Assembly: GCF_036373705.1 (NCBI RefSeq)
Contig: NC_089857.1
Location: forward strand, 34,227,784-34,291,783
Length of the DNA stretch: 64,000 nucleotides
Reading direction: 5' to 3'
Source of the DNA: Amia ocellicauda
Taxonomy: Eukaryota > Chordata > Actinopteri > Amiiformes > Amiidae
The notes below the pieces were generated by a model. The model had not been told where the DNA came from and made no database searches. It was given only the letters and a program-made list of their open reading frames with translations. Positions 13,725-26,398 of this stretch are shown one piece after another. Both the position numbers and the translations under genes were made by a program. Positions within the stretch are counted from its first letter, which is position 1. Each line of letters opens with the position of its first letter.

Positions 13725-13972
13725 ACATAGTATCTTATGCAACCAAAACATGCTCTGTGGGACTAAAAAGTGTCATATGTGACACAAAAATGTGACATGC
13801 GACCAACAAATGCCATACAGGAGCAAAACATGACATAGGGACTCAAAAGTGTCATACGTGAACAGCACGTATCATACAAGACCTAAAGGTGTCATACATG
13901 ACCAAAAAGTATCATATGCTTCCAAATGTCATAAAGGAGCAACATATGCCATACAACAGTAACATATGTGAC
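13725..13972. repeat. Degenerate minisatellite, ~20-bp period
   Basis: About 12 units share the theme ACCAAAAAGTGTCATACATG, each with a (G)T(A/G)(T/C)CATA core. Examples are the units around 13761, 13781, 13801, 13841, 13881 and 13901. Units differ at several positions and some are shortened to 17-19 bp, so the array is old. It does not encode a repeated peptide. Confidence 0.7.
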
Positions 13973-15421
13973 AAAAAAGGTTTCACACAAAAACAAAAAA
14001 TAGGAGAGCAGAAATTGCCATAGAGGGGGCAGAGTAATAGTGGACAAAGAGTTGTAGGGGACATCCTAAATGTCTCCATATTATTGCATAATTCTTACAA
14101 GTTTCAGATAAATGCATGTTATTCCTCATATTATTCACAAACTATGAACTGTTGCCCTAGAGAAGCCTATTGCTTTGCCCTATGTACTGTACTGTATAAT
14201 ACTCTGTACAATATCCTGCACTGTGATACATTAATTATAATAACTGTAACTATAATATATTGCACTGTAATAGACTGTATTGTACTATATTGTATAAAAA
14301 CTATAATGTTTAAATACAACTCTGATCGTATGACTACACACAAACTCAAGGCAAACATTTGTTAGGAAATGTGTATGTGTGTGGGTCTGTTTTTGTGTTA
14401 TTTATTTTCTGTATGTGTGTGTGTGCCCACATATGAACCTCTCCTGGTGTTTGCTCTCCAACTCAGGGGAGATCCCATATCCACCCAGAGTGCTTACACT
14501 GCGCTTAAGTGTTGCAACCCCATCTTTGGCCTAAATACTTCACTGGGTTATTTTACCACTACACAACTGGTCTGTGATAGTTTCGATGCTCATTGTATGT
14601 GTCTGTGGAGTTGCTGAGCTCATCAAATCTATATACTGTTTCTGTTAAAATCCGCTTTGTCTGTATGTTACTAATATGGAGTTGTTTTTACTCAATCTTG
14701 TGTCTGTAAAATTATGCTGTCAACTCAGAATTGGGGACACATACCAGGAGACTGCCTGTGTGCGCCCTGTCTCTCTGAAGGCCTTCATAATAAAACCTGT
14801 TGATTTCTGACTCCAGACTCTGACTTTGTGGAAGAAAATAGTTCTACAGCTACCTTCTATTATTTTTACAATTTGTTCAAGATTAAAACAGTTTTTGCAT
14901 TTCATTCTGATTTCATTTTGGAATTATGTATATTTTATTCAAGTCAGTAGCAGTAATTGTAGTGTATATTTACAAGCACATTCATTTTTTCTTGTACAAT
15001 TTATATTTGTATAGTGACTTAGGAATGTTGTTTACTGAGTTGGATTGATTGACAAGTAGGCTATAATCCTTGATGATGTACATTATCAAAGGGTTATCTA
15101 GGTCCATGAACCGTATTGTGTGTGGAATTGTATTCTGCTGAAGGAATGATGCAGCCTTTATTTTATTACAGTCAGGATGTGTAGATTTTGAACAGGTTTG
15201 AATGTGGAATTGGTGTAGGAATATGGGTATAATGGATTACATTTTTTAAATTATTGACAAATTATATAAGTATTCCATCCTGCTTCAATCTGCTTTCTTG
15301 AAGAAAAATATAGCATGGAAATTGTGTAAAAAAAAAAATATATATATATATAAATTAGATTGAGACCCACAAAACAGATATTCCAAGAATAGCTGTATCA
15401 TGATTAACCTGTAATAACTTC
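13973..15421. other. Intergenic spacer, nothing recognised
   Basis: AT-rich sequence with a low-complexity stretch rich in TGTACT/TATAAT words (14180-14310). Open frames on both strands here are products of that low complexity and are not supported as genes. Confidence 0.45.
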
Positions 15422-15476
15422 ACTGTATTTTTGCACTTATGTTGTAAGTCGCCCTGGATAAGGGCGTCTGCCAAGA

Positions 15477-15532
<56 letters not shown>

Positions 15533-15535
15533 GTA
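15422..15535 (-). mobile_element. Terminal fragment of a fish interspersed repeat with (AAT)n tail
   Basis: On the minus strand the segment reads (ATT)n, then GGCAGACGCCCTTATCC, GGGCGACTTACAA and GTGCAAAAATACAGT. The same order occurs on the plus strand at 28332-28450. The motif with an (AAT)n tract is a widespread ray-finned-fish repeat end. The (AAT)n run is 15477-15532. Confidence 0.6.
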
Positions 15536-16640
15536 TCACATTACAATTGAAAATATTTGCACTTGGGATCCACATGTATAAAACAGGGAAATGGGGCATT
15601 GGTTGGCAGCTCAGGTGCATATTTCAATTCTGCTGTCCACACAAATGAAGCACAAGTTGTAGATAAATGGTCCATATTTGATCACAGAATTGTCTCTTTC
15701 AGGGTGGGGTGTGGAAATGGTTCTCCCAGGTGCTGTTTTTCTCAGAGCTCTTTTCTAAGGCCCCTGTCAAGGCTCTGGAGTTGGCCATTACCAATACCGT
15801 TTTGTCACAATTTGCAATACAAAAATTTGGAAAATGCCTAAGTGAGTATTTAATTGTAACACAGATTACAATGAACTCAGTGTGTCTTTTTCAACTTTTT
15901 TCTAATGTCTGATTTAAGGATGTCTGTGTTATTGAGGTGTGGCATTGTGTAATGAGACAATCTTTATACTATCAATCTCTTCTGGTTGGCATTATACTAT
16001 CTCTGTCATTTTGCTACTCATCTTAAATACAATACATACATAGTAATAATAGAAAGAAGCAAGAAACATTTGTTTAATAAGTTATGGTTGCTTAGAACAT
16101 GAAAAATTGTAGGTTTACTATCCTGATACACAGTCATACATGGAAATATATGAACAGTCTAAAATCAATAATAACAAACATATTTAGCCCTTATTTATCC
16201 ATATAAATGTTCTGAAAAAAAAAAATATGTATATAGATATTAAAATAACAATGTTAATTCACTGACAAATGCAACTGCAATTTAATTGTCGTACATTAAG
16301 TTCTTGAAACAATTTTGCCAGTGGAAAACATTAATACATGCATAACACAACCCTTCTAGTGCCAATATCTTATGGTTCTGCATGTATGGCTTAAGTTAAC
16401 TGTTTATCCAGGTGCTAGTCTTAACTATGTTTTTGGCAAACATGTATAACATAATTGAAAAAAAAGTGATGCTTTCCTAACATGGATTGAACAGAAAATA
16501 CCAATAAAGTAAGGAACCGCATACAAATCATACAAATTGACTCAAATTGACTTAATATTAAAGTAATATACTGTATTCTATAAAGTATTAAACAAATAAA
16601 AACCTATTAAAGAGTATTAAAATGCCCATGATTACTTTTT
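15536..16640. other. Spacer downstream of GDA; possible long GDA 3'UTR
   Basis: AT-rich sequence without a recognisable gene. An ATTAAA poly(A) variant on the minus strand near 16074 could serve a longer GDA transcript. Confidence 0.35.
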
Positions 16641-16643
16641 ATT
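16638..16643 (-). terminator. gda: Poly(A) signal directly after the GDA stop codon
   Basis: AATAAA on the minus strand begins 4 nt after the TGA (16648-16650). If used, the 3'UTR would be only about 20-30 nt. A longer UTR ending further left is equally possible. Confidence 0.4.
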
Positions 16644-16647
16644 AGAG

Positions 16648-18068
16648 TCACTTTTTAAAAGGAACCACTCTCTTTCCAGCAACATAAACTTTCAAAATGT
16701 TTCGGTCATCACCTGAAAAAACAAATATTACACTTAAACCAATGTCTCGTGTCTTGATTTCAGTATTTGATTTATGACAGAGGTTAAATGAGCTACATTT
16801 GCAATGAAATTGAATATCTCTAGTAAAGATCTACACCTAAATTATTTTGTGCAGGGATCTAATTTTGTTTTTAGTATATATTAGAAGAGTAGGTGAACAA
16901 TTCTGATAAATCACCTCCATTCATACTGTATATCAAGATACAACATTTATTACTTACCTAAATTGAGGAACTTCTCCAGAATAATCTGAAAGAACAGAAA
17001 ATACAAATAAAGTTTATCGATTTTCAGATCTTGCCACTGTGACTCCCTATAATTTTTCCATCTTTAATAGCTTGCTCTGTAGTTCATACACCGGAACGTA
17101 TTCCTAAAGTTGGCTTAATGTATTAGTGCTGCTAAATAAATAATGAACAATTAACTGTGAGTAAAGAAATTGAAATACCTCCTCCGTTTCATCTTCAAAA
17201 ACATCAAAAGGACTGTCTGGAACAGATGGGTTGACTAGAACTGCATCAAAATCCTTCCCCACTTCAAAGTTACCAATGGTGTCTTCCAAACATAAAGCTG
17301 TGAACACAAGTACTGCCTTTTAAGCAAATGATCGAAAACAGTTCCCCAGTACAGTTTATTTTAGCAGGTACTCGATTTTAAATGTACAGTCCTTGCTCAA
17401 AAACGAAAAATGCTTAATGTGAAACAGAAAAATACAAAAATACACACATGTAGATTTACACGAATAAAGAGGATCATTCTTCTTATGAACAATCTACAAA
17501 CGATTACTATGAATCCTTACATAGCAAGTGTCAAAAATGCCAAATGTAATAACACCGGAATCTGGACGTGTTGTCCCAAAAAATGTAATAACCGAATATG
17601 CCAGAGAATATGTTATAGAGGCATTAAAACATGAAAGATATGGTAGAGGTCATCTATCTGCCCAGTTGTATAAGTGTAACACACCATAGAGAAAAGTTAC
17701 AGCTAACAGGTAATACAGACCAATTGTTATACTTGTCTCACTTCATTGGATCTATCCTTCAATTCCATATCCTCACCTTGGCTTCCCCCTAGGGTAGCCA
17801 GTCTGAAGATTTCCTGGTAGGTGAGGGTTTCATATCCAGGGTTATTGATAGTGAGAGCCTTGGATGTGTCAACCGCTCGTCTGATAGCATCGAGCATGGA
17901 AGGAGAATAGCCACCAGCAACATCTATGGGAAACATTTGTAATAAATATAGTTTTGCTTTGCTAACATTTGGAATCTGAGCAAAAGAGCAGGACTCCAAT
18001 CCAGCCTGTGGGTTACAGGTATTTGTAACAGACTTAAGTTGTTTTAAAATATAACTGCTCAAGCACTC

Positions 18069-18123
<55 letters not shown>

Positions 18124-21100
18124 GACTTGGTAGATGAACATTTTGATCCACTAGCATTGTGAACTCCATTCCCAATACTTGATGGCAACTTTCATTTTGG
18201 TAGATTCAAGTCTCTAGCAAGCAAGGAGCCACCAATATGTGATGGTTCCAGGAATCAGTTTACCTGTGCCAAGTCCCAGTTTCACGTTGTGCTTCAGAAC
18301 TCTCCGAACATCTAGCATCCCACTGCACAGCCTACAGATAGACAGACAAACACTGATGGATGATCAAGGGAATCACAACTGTTATGTGTGATTTCTAACC
18401 TTTGCCGTCTTGCACAATGCATCCTTAGATCATTACAATCCATTTGATTCTTACAGAACCACCTGGAAGATATTGATGTCCAACAGACTTGTGTTTGAGT
18501 GCACTCACGAGATGTTGGAATTGGGACAGTGAGAGATTGCAGCACCCCTGCTTCTAAAGACCTCCAGCTCCTCATCAGTAAGGTGACAGCCATGTGCCAT
18601 CACAGTCTATAAAACAAGAGGATATCATTACATTTAGAACATAAGAACATAGTTTACAAATGAGAGGAGGCCATTCGACCCATCGTGCTCGTTTGGTGTA
18701 CATTAATAACTGAGTGATCCAAGGATTCTATCCAGTCTATTTTTAAATGTTCCCAAACTTTCAGCCCCAACCACATTGCTGGGGAGTTTGTTCCAGATTG
18801 TGACGCCTCTCTATGTGAAGAAGTGTCTCCTGTTTTCCATTTTTAATGCCTTGAAGCCCAATTTCCATTTGTGTCCCCGGGTGCATGTGTCCCTGCTGAT
18901 CTGGAAAAGCTCCTCTGGTTTGATGTGGTCGATGCCTTTCATGATTTTGAAGACTTGAATCAAGTCCCCACGTAGTCTCCTCTGTTCCAGGGTGAAAAGG
19001 ATCAGTTCCCTCAGTCTCTCAGTAGGACATTCCCTTCAGACCTGGAATAAGTCTGGTTGCTCTCCTCTGAACTGCCTCTAGAGCAGCGATATCTTTCTTG
19101 AAGTGTGGAGCCCAGAACTGCACACAGTATCCAGATGAGCTCTAACTAGTGCATTGTACAGTCTGAACATTACTGCCCTTGTTCTCAATTCTACACTTTT
19201 GACAATATACCCTAACACTGTTTGCCTTTATTTATTGCTTCCCTACATTGTTTGGATGGAGAAAGTGAGGAGTCCACGTAGACTCCAGACTGTTACTCTT
19301 TTTTACTGTTACACTTGCTGAGTATACGCCGTGATAAAATCCTTGAGTCACATATGCTTACATTTTGAGTAGGGTAGTTCAGATTATTGCGAAAATTCAC
19401 ACTGTGGAATAAATTAAATGGCTGTAATAAAGTAATGCAGACAATATCTACTGATCTGAGTCCAAAACCATAATATATACACATCGGGATACTCACTTTG
19501 TCTGTCAAAAGGTTGTGCTTATTGTAAACATCTGTGTATGACGTGTTGGCAGGAAAGTTGTTTTTCACAAGATCCACTTCTGCAGTCGTCTCGCTAATGT
19601 GACTCTGGTTAAAAGAGAATTTGAATTTTAGTGTCTCTACTTAGCAGATCAGGAAATACTTCATCAATGCAAATGCATATCAGCAGAACAGATATAATAA
19701 TAAAGAGAAAAGTCTAAAGATTTTTATTTCCATAGATTATCCTTTCATAAGATCTTGAAGTCAGAATATTCCCAATCAGGGCTTCTGGGTGGCTCAACTG
19801 GGCTCACGGTGTTATCAGTAAGAGTTGAACTAGTCCTCTCCACCATGCAATATCTCAAGGTCATTACAAAAATGATTCTTAATAAATACAATTATTCTAA
19901 TAGTGATAATACTAATTTTAACTTTCACTCAATGCAGATGGAACCAGATTACAATTCAGATGATACTGTCAGAGCAAATTTTAAAAATAATACCTGAATG
20001 TGGAGATCATATTTTATTGCCATCTGCCCCAGCTGAGCTAGGAGTTTTGCTGAGCAGGAAGGCACAAATCTGGGGGTTATGACAGGCTTCACGTGTGCAT
20101 ACTTGAAAGAGAAAACTCATTGTCATCTTCACACATTACCACAAAACCTCTTTACTTACTTTAATTTAGAATTGAAATATATACACTCACCTAAAGGATT
20201 ATTAGGAACACCATACTAATACTGTGTTTGACCCCCTTTCGCCTTCAGAACTGCCTTAATTCTACGTGGCATTGATTCAACAAGGTGCTGAAAGCATTCT
20301 TTAGAAATGTTGGCCCATATTGATAGGATAGCATCTTGCAGTTGATGGAGATTTGTGGGATGCACATCCAGGGCACGAAGCTCCCGTTCCACCACATCCC
20401 AAAGATGCTCTATAGGGTTGAGATCTGGTGACTGTGGGGGCCAGTTTAGTACAGTGAACTCATTGTCATGTTCAAGAAACCAATTTGAAATGATTCGACC
20501 TTTGTGACATGGTGCATTATCCTGCTGGAAGTAGCCATCAGAGGATGGGTACATGGTGGTCATAAAGGGATGGACATGGTCAGAAACAATGCTCAGGTAG
20601 GCCGTGGCATTTAAACGATGCCCAATTGGCACTAAGGGGCCTAAAGTGTGCCAAGAAAACATCCCCCACACCATTACACCACCACCACCAGCCTGCACAG
20701 TGGTAACAAGGCATGATGGATCCATGTTTTCATTCTGTTTACGCCAAATTCTGACTCTACCATCTGAATGTCTCAACAGAAATCGAGACTCATCAGACCA
20801 GGCAACATTTTTCCAGTCTTCAACTGTCCAATTGTGGTGAGCTTGTGCAAATTGTAGCCTCTTTTTCCTATTTGTAGTGGAGATGAGTGGTACCCGGTGG
20901 GGTCTTCTGCTGTTGTAGCCCATCCGTCTCAAGGTTGTACGTGTTGTGGCTTCACAAATGCTTTGCTGCATACCTCAGTTGTAACGAGTGGTTATTTCAG
21001 TCAAAGTTGCTCTTCTATCAGCTTGAATCAGTCGGCCCATTCTCCTCTGACCTCTGGCATCAACAAGGCATTTTCGCCCACAGGACTGCCGCATACTGGA

Positions 21101-24100
21101 TGTTTTTCCCTTTTCACACCATTCTTTGTAAACCCTAGAAATGGTTGTGCATGAAAATCCCAGTAACTGAGCAGATTGTGAAATACTCAGACCGGCCCGT
21201 CTGGCACCAACAACCATGTCACGCTCAAAATTGCTTAAATCACCTTTCTTTCCCATTCAGACATTCAGTTTGGAGTTCAGGAGATTGTCTTGACCAGGAC
21301 CACACCCCTAAATGCATTGAAGCAACTGCCATGTGATTGGTTGGTTAGATAATTGCATTAATGAGAAATTGAACAGGTGTTCCTAATAATCCTTTAGGTG
21401 AGTGTAAATCTGATGTCACCATATTGTCCTGAGTTATTGACGTGGTTTTAATCCAAAATATTGTTTGCATAAACCTTTCCACTTTCAGAAACATTCGAAC
21501 CATAAAACAAAATGTACATAGAAATATTTTTAACTGATATTAATAGTATATACATATATATAGCAAGTCAGATTTTCAGTTACTTCTATTAAGAACACTT
21601 ACCTTTCTTTTTAAAAGTTCAATAACAAACCTGTAAGTTATCAATAAAAATCGTTTAAATACAACAAAGGGTTACACAACCTTGCACAATCTTGCACCAG
21701 ATTTTGTACCATGCTCTAGTTTAAATCACTTCAATTAGGACTACATTAAATTATGTACTCTTTGCTCTTTTGTAAGATGTTTCTTTGAAATAATTTCTGT
21801 GCTTTTTTCATATCGACCTCTGATAACATAATTACTACTGGCACCATTTTATAAAAGTACATCTAGCTTATGTCACATGCAAATATTTTAAAAGCATTTA
21901 AATGATATGTACTGGCTTCACTTTAGAAGACACCTGTTCAAGGCTACATCACATAGGTCCTCATTATTAGATGTTCTACTTATATGCAAGAGTAAATTGG
22001 CAGTACTTTAAACCCAGCCATGCACAAAGTGACATGCTTGCCACACTTCAAAACTAACAATAAATCTGTGAAGTGTACTGTGATGTAAAATATTTCTGGA
22101 TAAACTCTACCTTTCAGTTTCTTGCAAAGAATCTGCTGTGGTCTCTTTGTAGGCTTTCACAACATCATTTGTATCCATACAAACTTTACCCACCTGTGCT
22201 CTTTGCCCATACTTATCTAAGAAACACAAAGGACAACAACAAAACATGTTGTTCTTTATATCATACCCATTAACACCAGGCATTACTATTCTGTAATGAA
22301 CAGCAGTTGTGCTCCTGACTCACTGCATACTATACCCTAAATATCATCATCATATGCATTTATAAGTACTATATTGTATCTTTGCTGCAGATCATTATTA
22401 TGTATTGATTTCAGTATTACTTCAATTTCCTGACTATTTATAAGTTAAAATTGATTGGCAGCTCAGTATTTCTTTATTTAATTGTATGACTGAGGTACTA
22501 TTGTTTAAAACCAGTCAAATTAAGTCAAATTAAAAAAACAAATTGAATATTTAAGACTGAATACTGTAATTCTTCCTGGATTTGTTCATAGAAATCTACC
22601 ACATACCTGCAATTTCTCCAAGAAGCAAAGATGAATCAGTGTGAATGGTTGCAAAGTAGCAAGCTGTAGTTGTTCCATTTTTCAGGGTTCTTTTCTACAG
22701 CATAAGAAATTGTTAGCTATTTCCAAGGAATACTTTGTATTTCAATTACCACAGTTTCGTTTTCAATGTACTAAATATTGATGTTGCATCACATAAGCGA
22801 TCAGACGTTCCTTTTGAATGTACAAACAGAACTTAACTGAATCTTTCACCAAGCTGCATTACTCTCCAAAGTACAATAACTGCCAATACCAATGTGTTCA
22901 CAGTCTTTATGGAATTATTTTCCATACAATACATTTTGGCACTTATATATCAGACTATTTTAGTCACACATGTAAAAGACACATTCCTTGACTTTATGAC
23001 CAAAAAACGTTTAAAGTGAAGAAGATTTACGGAAAATCTGTGATTAATTAACTGACAATAAAGATGCCAGTTTACTACTACTACTACTAATAGCCTAGTT
23101 GGTTATAATTCATGAATAGCATGTTCTCTATTGTCATTAGAAAGCAATATCAAGAGGATATAAGATATAAAGATAATCTAATGCTAATGTTAATTCACTC
23201 ATCTTGCTGAATTTTAATACCATTGCCAATCAGGTAATTGAGGTAGTTTCTGTTTGATTTCCAGCTCACCACAACTTTAGTGTAGATGTCTTCTGCCAGC
23301 TTGGGATCTCCATACTTCATTTCCACTGGGAATGTGTACCTGTTCAGCCACTCGAGAAGGGGAAGATCCAGGGCGGTTCCTGTATAGCGGTACTGAGGTG
23401 CATGAATATGGGTATCAACCAAACCAGGCATGAAAAACTCCCTGCAAAACACCAAAGTGCAAATATAATTAAATAAACACCACAAACCTTACTGTGCCAC
23501 CCTCCAAAAAGGAAGATCTTATCTGAAAATAACTTTGACAGTATATACAACCATTTACAAATAATTAAATCCTTCTAAGCTGTTGAAAAATATTAATTCT
23601 GACATCCAAAACTCAGTGAAGCTAAGAAACTATAATTCAATCATTATTAATAAGAAGGTTTAAGTATATTAAACGCCCCTATGTTGCTGAAAACTAATAT
23701 GTTAACGTAACATTTTATCAAAGACGTATACCTTTCCTTGTGTTTTAATAAATATATTCCAAAATGGAAGCATTAATACTGACCGTTGTTTGAGTTGCCG
23801 GACATCGGATATCTTGAAATGCCATGCCTCTGATAAACTCTCCAGTTCATGAGCACCCCCGATAAAGCAAATCTGTAATGCATATTACAAACCACATATG
23901 ACAAACCAGCCAAACACAGAACAGTAATTTCAAACATTCCTAAAGCTCTTATCTTGGGTATCAATGTCATCCTGTTAATATAATTATCAGGATTGAAAAA
24001 TTATTCAGTTACTGATGTTTCAGGACACTTCATGCAAGTGGTGCAAACACATTTGTTTCTAATAGCATTAAAACACAACACATATCGGCTATGTAGACAA

Positions 24101-24119
24101 AGGGTGGTTGGCTGTTACA

Positions 24120-24163
<44 letters not shown>

Positions 24164-24306
24164 GTTAATTGTAACAGCCAACCACCCTTTGTCTACATAG
24201 CCGATATGTGTGTTGTGTTTTAATGCTATTAGAAACAAATGTGTTTGCACCACTTGCATATATGTATTTGCTAATTTTATCAAAGAGTTATATCTTAGTT
24301 ATACAG

Positions 24307-24353
<47 letters not shown>

Positions 24354-26349
24354 AAATATATATATACATATATACACTACCGGTCAAAAGTTTTAGAACA
24401 CCTCAATTTTTCCAATTTTTATTGAAATTTACGCAGTTTAATGTCTCACTGTACTTTGAAATTAAAGCATAGAACAAATAAACAATTGAAGATAAAAAAT
24501 GAATCATGGGATCATTTTATTTAACAAAATTTAACCCCTTAAGCTGACAATCCCCTCTGGTACCCTTAAGAGGGCACCAAATCCGTGTGCTTCTCTTTAA
24601 TCCCAAGTGTACTCTTCACTATTGTGTTGATTGCCAAGTTTGATATCCCATGAATAACAGTATAACAGTTTTTGGTAACCTAAACTTTTTTTGTTTTAAC
24701 CTCTGTCAGTTTACCGCTTACCTTTGTACCATTCCAGGTTATTCACTGGACTTGAACTGCTTACATTTCAATAAAAACTGGGAAAATTGGGGTGTTCTAA
24801 ATCTTTTAACCGGTAGTATATACATATACATATATACATATCATCCACCCATCCATCCATTCATTTTCTACACCACTTGTCCTGGTGAGGGTCTCAGTTA
24901 CATATATATATATATATATATATATACATACATATACCTAGGTCTGGGCCTTGTAGTGTTGCAGTAAGGTCTCACTGTGGCCAGACCCACAGTACATTTA
25001 ACTGTGCTGAGCCTGCTTCAGTCCATCTCAGGGCAGGAGATGTAGGAGCAGCACGAGGACGTGCTCTAACTACTGGGGGGGAAGGGTAGTGTAGTGATTC
25101 TGAATCCTTGCTAAAGAGGCCTGGTGTTGCGGTAAGGTCCTGCACAGTGGCGGGAGAACGGGGTTTGAGTCTCGCTGTGGACGGAACCCCACAGTACACT
25201 GTAATATTTAGCTACGTTTCACAGCAAGGAAAAGCACACCAGCAGCAGGTGAAAGACCTTGCGTTCACCTCAGGGTACATCAATACGTAGGGGGGTAGAG
25301 CATTATGTGTTTGAGTTGTAAATATATCTATTGTGGCCAATAACCATAAATCCTGACAACATGTGTGTATATACACATGCTTTTTATTATTACAATAACT
25401 AATAACACACATTTCAGGACTTATTGTAGGCTTGGCAATATACCACTAGCCACATTCTGAAATGGGGGGTGGGGTAATACTTGGTCTGAGTAGGAATTCA
25501 AAATCTCAGAAAATATTGACAATGATGACATATTCTGGAACCAGACAGTCTACTGATCAAAACAAGACCATCCACATTTTGGTAGAAGCAACACACACCC
25601 ATAGACAGCTCATGTTCTTTGAGAATATGAGAACATGTTCTTTATACATACAATCTGACAATTAGACAAACATAATTGTTATACCGTCTTAAAATGATTT
25701 AATTAAATGTAATATTAAATATATAGTTACAACCCAAACACAATGCTCTATGCTCTGATGTCTTCTTGTATCTGAGGTGGACTCAAGGTCTTCCACTGGT
25801 AGCTCTATTTTTTAATGAATAATTTCCACAGAAGATAGATGTTTTGTTTTAATAACTAAACTATGGTATGCTGTTAGGAAGGTTGTGTTGGTTTTTTTGC
25901 ATGTTTATCGCTGCTGTATCTGCAGGACCTATTGAAACAGACACTGATATCTTCACATGTGTTGCATTTGTCATGGTCTAGATCATCGTTTGTTTTTTTC
26001 TTCTTTATCTCTCCTTTCCCATCAAAAACACCCTTTCTGCGATGTAATGGATGTCCAAAAGATCAAAACGTCGATCTGAGCATTTTTTTTTAACTCAGCT
26101 TTTTTAGACACAATTTGTGATAGTTACGAGTGCAAAACCTGCATTTCGAAATGCATGTTAACTAATGTCAATTACGTCAGGAGAATATTAGATTCGTAAT
26201 TGTGAATTGTTTTGCAAACAAACGTCTTTACTACTAGAATTGTGCCAGCAGTCCAGGTCACTGTACAGATCGAGCACAGAAATATAGAAATATATACATA
26301 CATATAGCCATATATACACTAGCTATATAGATCAAATATTACTGGATTC

Positions 26350-26398
<49 letters not shown>

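Noticed and set aside
13725..13972. CRISPR-like array
   Set aside because: The units abut directly with no unique spacers, and the context is a vertebrate chromosome. It is a degenerate minisatellite.
14084..14365. Overlapping open frames on both strands (plus 93 aa, minus 63 aa)
   Set aside because: Both translate the same TGTACT/TATAAT low-complexity stretch. Neither has family motifs.
15535..15912. Plus-strand frames of 94 and 67 codons near 15.6-15.9 kb
   Set aside because: Two different frames cover the same DNA without known motifs. Treated as chance.
25118..25190. Possible tRNA gene
   Set aside because: A- and B-box-like words are present, but the arms do not fold into a cloverleaf and a related unit lies nearby. 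A SINE fits better.
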